Origin: G963677915 sp963677915
GTDB lineage: Bacteria; Bacillota; Clostridia; Lachnospirales; Vallitaleaceae
Direction: 5' to 3'
Assembly (NCBI GenBank): GCA_963677915.2
Contig: CAXXGE010000035.1
Coordinates: 25,570-89,569, forward strand
DNA length: 64,000 nucleotides
Within the stretch, counting starts at the first letter, position 1; each line of letters starts with the position of its first letter. Of the stretch, positions 26,803 to 35,343 are shown piece after piece. Below the pieces are notes generated by a model. The model did not search any database, was not told the DNA's origin, and worked only from the letters and a program-made list of their open reading frames with translations. Made by a program: the position numbers and the translations under genes.

Positions 26803-27486
26803 CTATTCCAGATTGTCAATCGCATTCAAGGCAGCTTCCTGTTCAGCCGCTTTCTTGCTGCGTCCTACACCCTGACCAATCGTTACCCCCTCATGTCTCA
26901 CATCGACTTCAAAGAATTTCGCATGGTCAGGGCCTTTTTCTGCTGTAACAATGTACTCCACAGACTTGTCGCTGCCCCTTTGTATGATCTCCTGCAAATG
27001 GGTTTTGCTGTCGACAAACAGTTTCCTGCCGTCGAGATTGACAAGGAGCTTGCCAACAACGAATTCCCGGGCCGCCTTGAACCCGCCGTCGATATAGACA
27101 GCGCCAATCAGCGCCTCCATGGCATCCGACAGGACCGATGCCCTTCTCCTGCCGCCTGACGCGTCCTCGCCTTTCCCGAGCAAAAGGTAATCGCCCAGTC
27201 CGATCCCTTTGGCGAATGAAGCAAGCGTTGGCTCGCAGACGATACTTGCTCTGAGTTTTGTCAGTTCACCTTCCAGCATTTCATCATATTTGTTGTACAA
27301 AAACTCAGACGTGATAATTTCTAGCACAGCATCGCCCAGGAATTCAAGCCGCTCGTTGTTTTCCAGCTTTGACATCTTGTGTTCGTTGGCATAGGAGCTG
27401 TGTGTCAGCGCCTGTCCCAGCAAAGACATGTCGCGGAATTCGTAACCGATGATCTGCAAAAAATCATTTCTAGAATTTTCCTCCAA
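26803..27486 (-). CDS. rnc: ribonuclease III
   Basis: RNase III cleaves double-stranded RNA in rRNA maturation and regulation. The 227 residues contain the catalytic signature NNERLEFLGDAVLEII, a second acidic site (SDAMEALIGAVYIDGG) and a C-terminal dsRNA-binding domain (HLQEIIQR ... GVGRSKKAAEQEAA). The start is TTG 27486, seven bases after AGGAGG; an in-frame TTG six codons upstream precedes that site. A strong terminator hairpin lies immediately upstream. Confidence 0.96.
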   Translation of the reverse strand: MEENSRNDFLQIIGYEFRDMSLLGQALTHSSYANEHKMSKLENNERLEFLGDAVLEIITSEFLYNKYDEMLEGELTKLRASIVCEPTLASFAKGIGLGDYLLLGKGEDASGGRRRASVLSDAMEALIGAVYIDGGFKAAREFVVGKLLVNLDGRKLFVDSKTHLQEIIQRGSDKSVEYIVTAEKGPDHAKFFEVDVRHEGVTIGQGVGRSKKAAEQEAALNAIDNLE

Positions 27487-27503
27487 TTGATGTCCTCCTT
27501 TCA

Positions 27504-27529
27504 AAAAAATCGCCGGTGGGCCGGCGATT
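27504..27529 (-). terminator. strong rho-independent terminator between acpP and rnc
   Basis: A 9-bp GC-rich stem (27508-27516 with 27521-27529, TGGG loop on the plus strand) is followed on the minus strand by seven T residues. Its first base pairs overlap the acpP stop codon, and the rnc ribosome site follows within 10 bases. Most plsX-acpP transcripts should end here. Confidence 0.85.
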
Positions 27530-27792
27530 CAATCATCCTTGTCATCCAAATCTTCCAGGTACTCAATTAACAGTTTCTCTGCGTCACCGATTGTCTCCAC
27601 GTTTTCAGAAATATCTTCATCAATCTCGACATCGAAAGCATCTTCGATAGCCATGAGGATCTGCGCCAAGTCGAGGGAATCGATGCCAAGGTCGTCGACA
27701 AAGGTCATACCCTCCTTCAAATCCTCGGCAGCATAAGGTGTAAAGTCAGCTATAATTGACAGCAGTTTCTGTACAGCGACTCGATCATTCAT
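27529..27792 (-). CDS. acpP: acyl carrier protein
   Basis: An 87-residue acidic ACP that carries fatty-acyl chains on 4'-phosphopantetheine. The attachment Ser39 is in DDLGIDSLDLAQILMAIED. The acidic tail (EYLEDLDDKDD) is a little longer than usual. It lies between plsX and rnc, the common location, 18 bases after plsX. Confidence 0.97.
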   Translation of the reverse strand: MNDRVAVQKLLSIIADFTPYAAEDLKEGMTFVDDLGIDSLDLAQILMAIEDAFDVEIDEDISENVETIGDAEKLLIEYLEDLDDKDD

Positions 27793-27810
27793 AGTATTAC
27801 CCCTTTCAGA

Positions 27811-28812
27811 TCATTCCAGAATTTTGACTTTTATCTTTTCGTTGACTTTCTTATCAGAAAACTTCTTGCATTGAAGCACTGCATTCTTGATTGCCTTGGC
27901 ATTGGAGCTTCCATGGCTTTTCACGACCAGCCCTTCCAGACCCAGCAGAGGCGCCCCGCCATATTCGGTGTAATCGAACTTCTTCATCATGTTCTTGAAG
28001 GAACCTTTTATCAGCAGTCCACCGATTTTGGATATTGGCGTCGACATGATGGCATCCTTGATCATCCCGATCAATGTCGTAGCCAGTCCCTCCGTATATT
28101 TAAGGATGACATTGCCGACAAATCCGTCACATACGACCACATGGCAGTCATTGTTTGGAATTTCCCTCGCCTCGATATTGCCGATGAAATTGATGTGGTC
28201 GTCTTTTTCCAGCAGCGGGTAAGTATCCTTCACAAGAGCGTTGCCTTTCCCCTTTTCCTCGCCGATATTGACCAGTCCTACTCTTGGCTTTTCAACGCCA
28301 AGAAGGCTTTCATAGTATATGGATCCCATCTGGGCGAACTGCAGGAGGAACTGCGGCTTGCTGTCCACATTCGCACCACAGTCGATAAGGAGTGATACAC
28401 CCTTCTTCCCCGGAATCACTGTCCCAAGAGCCGGCCTTGCGATGCCCTTGATCCTGCCCAGTATGAGTGTACCTCCAGCCAGTATGGCGCCTGTCGATCC
28501 AGCCGAGATGATTGCCTCGGCCTTTCCCTCCTTCACGAGGGTAAACGCCTTGACAAGCGATGAGTCCTTTTTGCGCCTGATCGCCGTAACAGGCGTTTCA
28601 TGGTTGGTAATGATCTGTGTCGTCGGTACGATTTCGACCCTAGATGCGTCATAGTCGAACTTTTTCAGTTCATTCTTGATCCTTCGCTTGTCCCCCACCA
28701 GCATAAGGGAGATATTCTTGTCTATTTCAAGCGCCTGGATACAGCCATCTACTATGGCTTCTGGCGCGTGGTCTCCACCCATGGCGTCAACCGCTATTTT
28801 TGTAAGCTTCAT
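27811..28812 (-). CDS. plsX: phosphate acyltransferase PlsX
   Basis: PlsX converts acyl-ACP to acyl-phosphate, the substrate of PlsY (encoded at 10361). The protein MKLTKIAVDAMGGDHAPEAIVDG is 333 residues and shows AIISAGSTGAILAGG and DGFVGNVILKYTEGL. ATG 28812 is used rather than an upstream in-frame start. The usual upstream neighbour rpmF is missing; the terminator of the xylose operon lies there instead. Confidence 0.97.
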   Translation of the reverse strand: MKLTKIAVDAMGGDHAPEAIVDGCIQALEIDKNISLMLVGDKRRIKNELKKFDYDASRVEIVPTTQIITNHETPVTAIRRKKDSSLVKAFTLVKEGKAEAIISAGSTGAILAGGTLILGRIKGIARPALGTVIPGKKGVSLLIDCGANVDSKPQFLLQFAQMGSIYYESLLGVEKPRVGLVNIGEEKGKGNALVKDTYPLLEKDDHINFIGNIEAREIPNNDCHVVVCDGFVGNVILKYTEGLATTLIGMIKDAIMSTPISKIGGLLIKGSFKNMMKKFDYTEYGGAPLLGLEGLVVKSHGSSNAKAIKNAVLQCKKFSDKKVNEKIKVKILE

Positions 28813-28901
28813 AATGCTACCTCTTTGTCTATATGATATATTCAATACTTGGTTTTTATCATATCATAGACGGTATTCTGATTCAATATTAACCATAACA
28901 A

Positions 28902-28954
28902 AAGGGTTTGACCTGACAGCAGCGACTCGTCGATGCTGAATTGCCAAACCCCTT
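28902..28954 (-). terminator. hairpin ending the xylose operon
   Basis: The outer stem GGGTTTG at 28904-28910 pairs with 28945-28951; an inner CAGC/CGAC to GTCG/GCTG stem lies inside. On the minus strand CCCTTTTGTTAT follows. It lies 37 bases after the xylB stop and 90 bases before plsX. Confidence 0.55.
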
Positions 28955-28990
28955 GGTTGAAAAGATATGGGTGAAATTATTGTTGCTTCA

Positions 28991-30487
28991 TTAAATTGCA
29001 GCTGCTCCGTTTTCCTTGAACCATCCGGCCAAGGAACCGTAAAGCGCCTGGTAGCCAGGGTAGCTTTTCTTGTACATATCCACATTCTCAATTATAGGAT
29101 CGATATGGTTGACGATGCGAATCATTGCGTCGCAACCTTCCTCCACAGAAGTGAAGTGGCCTGCTGCGGTTGCCGCAAGAATAGCTGCTCCAAGAGCACC
29201 GCCTTGGTTCGTGTTTATTTCCTGTATGGTGCTGCCGAATATGTCAGCCAGGATCTGCTTCCACAGGGCGCTTTTCGCACCGCCTCCGATGACTCTTATT
29301 TCATGAGCGGGTACTCCAAGGTCCTTGAGGATTTCAAGTGAATCATTGAGTCCATAGGATACTCCTTCCAAAACCGCACGGGTCATATGACCTCTGGAAG
29401 TGTTCATCGTCATGCCGATGAAAGCGCCTTTTGCATCTGGATCGGCGTAGGGTGTTCTCTCGCCCATCAGATATGGCAGAAAATACAGACCGCCAGAGCC
29501 TGCAGGCACCTCTGCCGCCTCCTCCAGAAGCTTATCGAAGCCGACACCTGCATTCACCGATTCCACCCACCACTTCAGGCAGTTGGCAGCAGAAAGCATA
29601 ACACCCATGGAATGATATTTGCCGTTGGCGTGGCAAAATGCGTGCAGTCTGTTTTCTTCCTTGTCGACAGCGTAATTTTCATGGGCCGCAAATACAACAC
29701 CAGAGGTCCCAAGGGTTACTGAAACGATCCCCTCACGAACCGTACCTGTTCCAACAGCGCCTGCCGCTTGGTCGCCGGCACCTGCTGCCACAACAATTTC
29801 TCCGCTCAGGCCGAGTTCTTCGAGCGCTTCACCCGATACATTGCCGCAGCTTTCATAGGATTCATGCAGTTTTGGCAGCATGGATGATTCAATGCCCAGA
29901 TAGTCAAGCATCTCTACCGACCACTTGCGTTTCTCGACATCAAGCAGCAGCATACCAGAAGCATCGGAAACATCAGTCGAGTAATTGCCTGTCAGCTTGA
30001 AGCTGATATAATCCTTTGGCAGCATGATATGTTTGATTTTTGCGAATATTTCAGGCCTATTCTTTTTGACCCACAGGATCTTCGGTGCCGTGAAGCCCGT
30101 CAGCGCTTTGTTTCCTGTCAGCTCTGTCAGCTTTTCCTGTCCGAAGAATCCGGTTATGTCGTTACATTCTGCTTCGGTCCTGTTGTCACACCAAAGGATG
30201 GATGGAAGAAGAACGTCATTGTTCTCATCAAGTGCCACAAGGCCGTGCATCTGGCCGCTGAAGCTTATACCTCCGATGCTGTCCTTGGGTAGATTGTATT
30301 TCTCCATCAGCTCATGTACCGCAGCGACAGTTCCCTTCCACCAGTCATGGGGGTCTTGCTCAGCCCACTTGTCTTGAGGGAAGTATACTGGATATTCCTG
30401 CGACGCATCACCAATGATATTGTTCTTGTCGTCGATTGCGAGCACCTTTACAGATGAAGTGCCCAGGTCGATGCCCAGATAATGCAT
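28991..30487 (-). CDS. xylB: xylulokinase
   Basis: XylB phosphorylates D-xylulose to xylulose 5-phosphate for the pentose phosphate pathway. The 498 residues form a FGGY kinase: YLGIDLGTSSVKVLAID (phosphate 1 motif) at the N-terminus, GISFSGQMHGLVALD, and the C-terminal VIGGGAKSALWKQILADI and NQGGALGAAILAA. It follows the ROK regulator by 11 bases in the xylA-xylR-xylB order. Confidence 0.96.
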   Translation of the reverse strand: MHYLGIDLGTSSVKVLAIDDKNNIIGDASQEYPVYFPQDKWAEQDPHDWWKGTVAAVHELMEKYNLPKDSIGGISFSGQMHGLVALDENNDVLLPSILWCDNRTEAECNDITGFFGQEKLTELTGNKALTGFTAPKILWVKKNRPEIFAKIKHIMLPKDYISFKLTGNYSTDVSDASGMLLLDVEKRKWSVEMLDYLGIESSMLPKLHESYESCGNVSGEALEELGLSGEIVVAAGAGDQAAGAVGTGTVREGIVSVTLGTSGVVFAAHENYAVDKEENRLHAFCHANGKYHSMGVMLSAANCLKWWVESVNAGVGFDKLLEEAAEVPAGSGGLYFLPYLMGERTPYADPDAKGAFIGMTMNTSRGHMTRAVLEGVSYGLNDSLEILKDLGVPAHEIRVIGGGAKSALWKQILADIFGSTIQEINTNQGGALGAAILAATAAGHFTSVEEGCDAMIRIVNHIDPIIENVDMYKKSYPGYQALYGSLAGWFKENGAAAI

Positions 30488-30498
30488 ATTTTGCTCCT

Positions 30499-31689
30499 CT
30501 ATATAGTATTGCCTGTATAGTTGAAAATTGTCTCAAGGGGCAGCAAAGCTGCGCCTACTAGCGGACCGTCACCTTTTAGGGAAGAGAAGGATATCCGGGT
30601 TCCTTCATAAGCCATAAAGGAACTCTTCATCCTGCCTGTGCTTCCTGCATATGCCAGGAGTTCCTTTTCATATGCGCCCAGCTCACCGCCGATAATGACG
30701 CACTCCGGATTAAGGCCCAATATGATGTTTTCAATTCCTATAAAGAGATGAACCATGTATTTTTCTATGGCTTCATCAATATGGGGAATCTCTTCACCAA
30801 GAGCCGAAAAGACTTCTTCAAAGGAGGACATGGATAAACCGGTCGCTTCCTTGACATAACGCAGCATGGCTTTCTTGGATGCATAAAGCTCCCAACACCC
30901 CGTCCTTCCGCAGTTACATGTGAGAGCTTCGTTGGAAACCCGCATATGACCGAACTCACCTGCTTTTTTATGATGGCTTTTGTAGATGCGGCCGTTGATC
31001 ATGATACCCGTACCGATACCTTCAGTTACGGATATGTAGACAACGTTGTCATTTCCTTTGGCATAACCGGCAACGATTTCTGCAAATGCACCTACATTGG
31101 CTTCGTTCTCGATAAAGACCGGCCACCCAAGCTCTTTTTCAAAGCTGTCGAAAGCAAAATCCCTTATGCCGATATTAGGCGCATTCTCAAGTACTTTGTT
31201 TTCCTCGTCCACAAGTCCAGGAAGTGCAATCCCTACACCAAGCACCTTGTCACTCTGTATGTTGTGCTTTTCTGTCAATTCCACGATTCTGTCCCGCACC
31301 GAAGAAAGCAATCCTTTGAAGCTGTCGGAAACGGTATCTGAAACAGCATAATGAAATGAAATTCTATCTATCACTTCGGCATCGAGGTTCAACAGGGCAA
31401 TCTTGATTTTCTCGGGCGTAATCTCCACCCCGAATGAGAAACGGGCTTCAGGTACGAACTTGAGCACAAGCGGCTTTCGTCCTCCTGTCGATTCAGCAGT
31501 ACCTGCCGGCTCAATGATTCCCTCTTCCATCAGACTATTGACATTGGTAGTCACAGTAGGAAGACTGATACCCAGCAGCTTGGCAATCTCAAGCTTGGTC
31601 GTTTCCCCTTTATCTTTAATGGTGTTGATTACATTCACCCTGTTGATTTCCTTGATTTGTTCCTGTGTCAAGCCGATAGGCAGTGCCAT
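30499..31689 (-). CDS. xylR: ROK-family xylose operon repressor
   Basis: A 396-residue ROK repressor. The N-terminal winged helix (about residues 10-65) has TTKLEIAKLLGISLPTVTT; the sugar-kinase-like body has GVGIALPGLVD and the zinc motif CNCGRTGCWELYAS. Being between xylA and xylB suggests it is XylR, releasing DNA when xylose binds. Probable operators are the 12-bp direct repeats flanking the promoter upstream of xylA. Confidence 0.88.
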   Translation of the reverse strand: MALPIGLTQEQIKEINRVNVINTIKDKGETTKLEIAKLLGISLPTVTTNVNSLMEEGIIEPAGTAESTGGRKPLVLKFVPEARFSFGVEITPEKIKIALLNLDAEVIDRISFHYAVSDTVSDSFKGLLSSVRDRIVELTEKHNIQSDKVLGVGIALPGLVDEENKVLENAPNIGIRDFAFDSFEKELGWPVFIENEANVGAFAEIVAGYAKGNDNVVYISVTEGIGTGIMINGRIYKSHHKKAGEFGHMRVSNEALTCNCGRTGCWELYASKKAMLRYVKEATGLSMSSFEEVFSALGEEIPHIDEAIEKYMVHLFIGIENIILGLNPECVIIGGELGAYEKELLAYAGSTGRMKSSFMAYEGTRISFSSLKGDGPLVGAALLPLETIFNYTGNTI

Positions 31690-31743
31690 AGTACCATCCC
31701 TTTCTAATGCTGCATGCGGAATGCAACACTGTTGATGACTCTA

Positions 31744-33060
31744 TTATGCCTGATAGATATACCTGTTGACAATGTCCTCTAGCATTTCCTGGCGGCCAGA
31801 AACGTTTTTGATTTGATCATGTTCGTTGGCATAGGCAGCAAGCTTCTCGAAATCCGTTGTGCCTTCAACAATCTCTTTGCCGATACCTGTTGTATAGGAG
31901 CTGTATCTTTTTGCAACGAAGTCTTCAAGAACGCCGTCGACAAGAAGTTTTTCAGCTACAAGCAAGCCTTTTGCAAAAGTATCCATACCTACAATATAAC
32001 TAATGAAGATATCATCTGGCTCGAAGGATCCCCTTCTGACCTTGGCGTCGAAGTTGAGGCCGCCCGGTGCGATACCGCCGTTTTTGAGAACTTCATACAT
32101 GCACATGGTGGCATCGTAGATATTTGTCGGGAACTGGTCCGTATCCCAACCCAGAAGCATGTCGCCCTGATTGGCATCGATGCTGCCGAGAACGCCGTTG
32201 ATTCTGGACATCAGAAGCTCATGCTGGAAAGTGTGGCCTGCCAGTGTTGCGTGGTTGGCTTCGATGTTCATTTTGAAATCATCGATAAGATCATATTTTC
32301 TGAGGAAACCGAGTACTGTCATAGTATCGAAATCGTATTGGTGTTTTGTAGGCTCCTTGGGTTTTGGCTCGATAAGGAACTGGCCGTCGAAACCGATTTT
32401 TCTAGCATAGTCCTTAGCCATACGAAGGAATCGTGCCAGGTTGTCGTTTTCCAGGGCAACATCTGTGTTCAGCAGCGTTTCGTATCCTTCACGTCCGCCC
32501 CAGAAAACATAGTTCTCACCGCCTAAACGCTTGGTGATTTCAAGAGCTTTTTTGACTTGAGCCGCTGCAAATGCAAAAACATCTGCATTCGGTGAAGTGG
32601 ACGCACCGTGCATGAATCTCGGATGGCTGAAAGCATTGGTTGTGCCCCAGAGGCACTTGATGCCTGTCTCTTTCATCTTTTCTTCGATGCGGTCGACGAT
32701 GATATCAAGATTAGCTTCTTTTTCTGCCAGGGAATTTCCTTCCGGAGCGATATCAAGGTCATGGAAGCAGAAGAGCTCGATACCAAGCTTTTGCATCAAT
32801 TCGAAAGCTGCGTCCACACGTGCTTTGGCAAGTTCCATGCCTTCAAGTGCATTGTAGGGACGTTCCATAGTTGCATTACCGAATGGATCGTTGCCTCCAC
32901 CAGTCATCGTGTGCCAGTAGCTCATTGCAAAACGAAGATGATCCTTCATCGGTTTTCCAGCGACTACCTTGTCTGCGTCATAGTATTTGAAAGCCAGCGG
33001 ATTCGTTGATTCGCTTCCTTCAAAATTAATTTTGCCAATGTTTTCGAAATACTCTTTCAT
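31744..33060 (-). CDS. xylA: xylose isomerase
   Basis: XylA interconverts D-xylose and D-xylulose. The 438-residue protein MKEYFENIGKINFEG carries FCFHDLDIAPEG with the catalytic His-Asp pair, VFWGGREGYETLLNTD, EPKPKEPTKHQYDFD with metal ligands, and NIEANHATLAGHTF. ATG 33060 follows GGAGG at eight bases; an upstream in-frame extension of 29 residues crosses the promoter and is rejected. First gene of the xyl operon. Confidence 0.98.
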   Translation of the reverse strand: MKEYFENIGKINFEGSESTNPLAFKYYDADKVVAGKPMKDHLRFAMSYWHTMTGGGNDPFGNATMERPYNALEGMELAKARVDAAFELMQKLGIELFCFHDLDIAPEGNSLAEKEANLDIIVDRIEEKMKETGIKCLWGTTNAFSHPRFMHGASTSPNADVFAFAAAQVKKALEITKRLGGENYVFWGGREGYETLLNTDVALENDNLARFLRMAKDYARKIGFDGQFLIEPKPKEPTKHQYDFDTMTVLGFLRKYDLIDDFKMNIEANHATLAGHTFQHELLMSRINGVLGSIDANQGDMLLGWDTDQFPTNIYDATMCMYEVLKNGGIAPGGLNFDAKVRRGSFEPDDIFISYIVGMDTFAKGLLVAEKLLVDGVLEDFVAKRYSSYTTGIGKEIVEGTTDFEKLAAYANEHDQIKNVSGRQEMLEDIVNRYIYQA

Positions 33061-33095
33061 TTGTAAAACCTCCACGTTTTTTCTTTTGAAAGTCG

Positions 33096-33163
33096 TTTTA
33101 ATATGTTCATCTGAGGTTATTATACACCCGTCTCGCATCTTTTGCAACCCATTTTAATATGTT
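33096..33163 (-). promoter_or_regulatory. direct repeats flanking the xyl promoter (candidate XylR operators)
   Basis: The 12-bp sequence TTTTAATATGTT occurs at 33096-33107 and again at 33152-33163, one copy just downstream and one just upstream of the promoter. Their identity and placement suggest repressor sites; the link to the ROK protein is inference. Confidence 0.4.
33119..33147 (-). promoter_or_regulatory. sigma-A promoter of the xyl operon
   Basis: On the minus strand TTGCAA (33142-33147) and a perfect TATAAT (33119-33124) are separated by 17 bases. Transcription would start near 33112, about 50 bases upstream of xylA. Confidence 0.75.
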
Positions 33164-33261
33164 TTTAAATTAATTGCCCCTAATGTAAAATCAGGGGCAA
33201 GATCCTTGAAGTTCTGGTTAGTGGTGCTTGTTTTCGATGGAGGTGTCTATGGCTTATTTCA

Positions 33262-33386
33262 GTGAACTCACCCACCACTTTCGCTAAAAGCTGTGAAGTG
33301 GGGGCTTCCTGAGTAGAGTTGTCTGCCGACAACTAATTGATCAGGCTAACTCCGTAGTCCCAACGGTTTTGTTATATGTATTCATG
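33262..33386 (-). ncRNA. right end and putative omega-RNA (reRNA) of the TnpB element
   Basis: Downstream of the tnpB remnant, 33271-33280 pairs with 33296-33305 to form the hairpin typical of IS200/IS605 right ends (CCCACCACTT ... AAGTGGGGG on the plus strand), and GTTCAC follows on the minus strand near 33262. In active TnpB systems this region is the guide RNA scaffold and the guide is the flanking sequence beyond the end, here in the xyl upstream region. With the protein damaged, function is doubtful. Confidence 0.4.
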
Positions 33387-34212
33387 TCAGTCTATCGACA
33401 GCAACATGACGATGCCCTGTTGTCTAATGTTGATGGCTGCATTATGGTCCCTTCCGATTACCAGACCGCATTCCGGACAGGTCTTGCTGGACGGGAACCA
33501 CTTGTCCAGCTTGATGAGAACCTTGCCCCGGTCCTCCAGCTTGTAGGCGAGCATGTTTCGAAACATGCCGAAGCCGTTGTCATGCAGGTTCTTACCAAGA
33601 TTGAGGCACTGGGCCAGACTGCGAAGATCCAGATCTTCCACAACGACAGCATCGCAGTCTTCGGCAAGACGGTATGCCTTCTTGTGCAGCCAGTCCAAGC
33701 GCTGCCGTTTGATTTTGCTCTGTAGCCTTGATACCTTTTTCTTTTGTTTGATCCAGTTGGCAGATTTGAACTGCTTGCGTGACAGTTTACGTTGTTCCTT
33801 GACCAGCTTGTCTTCCTGCTGTCGGTAGAAATGAGGGTAATTGGCTGTCTCACCCTCTGAATCGACATAGAAGTCCTGCTGGGCATAATCAAGGCCTACA
33901 ATCTTGCTGGTGGACATGATAAAAGGCATAACCGGAGCGTCGTCATACTCCAGCAGAATGGAGATATCATAGTTTCCCAGAATATCCATGCTGATGGTTG
34001 CAGACTTGATCACCGAACCGGCTATCGGAGCACGATGCATGACAATATGTATCGGCGTTTTCAGTTTCGGTATCTTGATATAGGCCTTTCGGTCCTTCAG
34101 GTCACTGAATGTCAGTACATGCCCTTTGGTCTTGACCCACTTCCGAGACCGCTTCTTATAGGTGCTGCCGTGCTTGTTGTTGAATTGGCTGATGGATTCA
34201 TCCCGCCACCTA
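33387..34212 (-). pseudogene. truncated TnpB (IS200/IS605 family) with collapsed zinc ribbon
   Basis: This is the C-terminal part of a TnpB RNA-guided nuclease. The RuvC residues are present: Asp in IVGLDYAQQDFYVDSEG, Glu in AVVVEDLDLRSL and Asp in GRDHNAAINI. The N-terminal wedge and recognition region is missing or replaced by unrelated sequence above about 34212. The zinc ribbon, which normally has two CxxC pairs about 16 residues apart, reads SSKTCPECGLVIGRDHNAAIN, as though the middle were deleted in frame. The reading frame stays open to 34334 but the N-terminus is not TnpB-like. Confidence 0.8.
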
Positions 34213-34225
34213 TGGAGGAGGGGGA

Positions 34226-35157
34226 ATTCTCGCTGAATTATGTTAAAAAATCCAAACAACATTACCGGAAAGACGATACATGTGGCAGACAAGGGACTCA
34301 ACTGCGCCCAGAATATCGTCTTTTCCAAAAGCAATGGCGATGGCTATCTGTTTCAAAAACTGTTAAGGGGATCTCTGAAAAAGAAAAGATGTGGGTCCTA
34401 CTCGATCAGGATTTCAACGAGAGGAAAGACACGAATGGCAAGGTTCTGTATCGTTACAAATCCTGCGTCGACAAGTTCCCCTATATCGTGGAACATGATG
34501 GAAAAAAAGTCACTGTTCACCTGACAGAAAAAAGACTACTCACCCATATTCCAACGCTGGCTGCAAAAAAAGATACGAAATCAACAGAATGCTTGAAAAG
34601 ACCAAAACCTTAACCGCATCCCAGGCAAAGAGAAAAGACTATGGGAAAACCGGAAAATACGTGAATTTCACTGATGACAAAAGGAACAAGGCTGCTGTAA
34701 GCATCAATCAGGATTTCATTGACAAGGATTTGATGTTCGCAGGTTATAACCTTCTTGTCACCTCTGAAGTTGAAATGACCGACCTTGATGCACGTCCTGT
34801 CTTCCTTCAAAAAAAGAAACCATCAAGGGACATTTCCTTATATGCTATCTCACTGTCCTTCTGGAAAGAATCCTGCAGTTCAAGGTGCTGGACAACCAAT
34901 ACTCCACTTCAGAAATGTTCAGTTTCATCAGAATTTTCAAGGCCACTAAAGCCGAGAGCAAATATATCAACACGACAACTTCCTCTGATTTCATTAATGA
35001 TTTGTCACACATATTCGGCCTTCCGTTAACGAATTATTATCTGACTGAGACACAGATAAAATCGATATTCAACCATAAAGTATTAATGAATCCCAAATTT
35101 CCGGACATTCAAAAGGCTGTTGCATTTCTGCAACAGCTCCTGCGCTTGTCAAACTGA
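34226..35157 (+). pseudogene. degenerate IS1634-type transposase fragment
   Basis: Pieces of one transposase appear in successive frames: GKTIHVADKGLNCAQNIVFS, then MWVLLDQDFNERKDTNGKVL and TLAAKK, then LTASQAKRKDYGKTGKYVNF and MFAGYNLLVTSEV, then FKVLDNQYSTSEMFSFIRIF. At least three frameshifts separate them. Between TSEVEM and DLDARPVFLQKK the stretch with the catalytic glutamate seems deleted. The 5' part is missing where it abuts the TnpB remnant. Clearly inactive. Confidence 0.75.
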
Positions 35158-35295
35158 AGGAAGCAGGTATAGAAAGTTTTCTTGTTGGCTCTTATGCAAA
35201 ATACGGATGCTCTACCCGTTTTTGCTGAACTCGAACTTTTCTATAGCAGAACAAATGCGTAAAAAAGGAAGTCAACAAAGAAGTATATTATTCAT

Positions 35296-35337
35296 AAAAC
35301 AGACCAGCAAATCATGTATAGTTTGCTGGTCAGTTTT
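35296..35337. terminator. bidirectional terminator hairpin downstream of the sulfatase maturase
   Basis: GACCAGCAAA at 35302-35311 pairs with 35322-35331; flanking AAAAC (35296-35300) and GTTTT (35333-35337) give a U-tract in both directions. It ends the ROK-anSME transcript and isolates it from the IS remnants. Confidence 0.75.
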
Positions 35338-35343
35338 ACTGCT

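Noticed and set aside
33061..33147. N-terminal extension of xylose isomerase
   Set aside because: It would run through the TATAAT and -35 boxes and lacks homology; ATG 33060 has the proper ribosome site.
34226..35157. Two or three separate small genes on the plus strand
   Set aside because: The pieces follow the order of one IS1634-type transposase in shifting frames, so they are one pseudogene.
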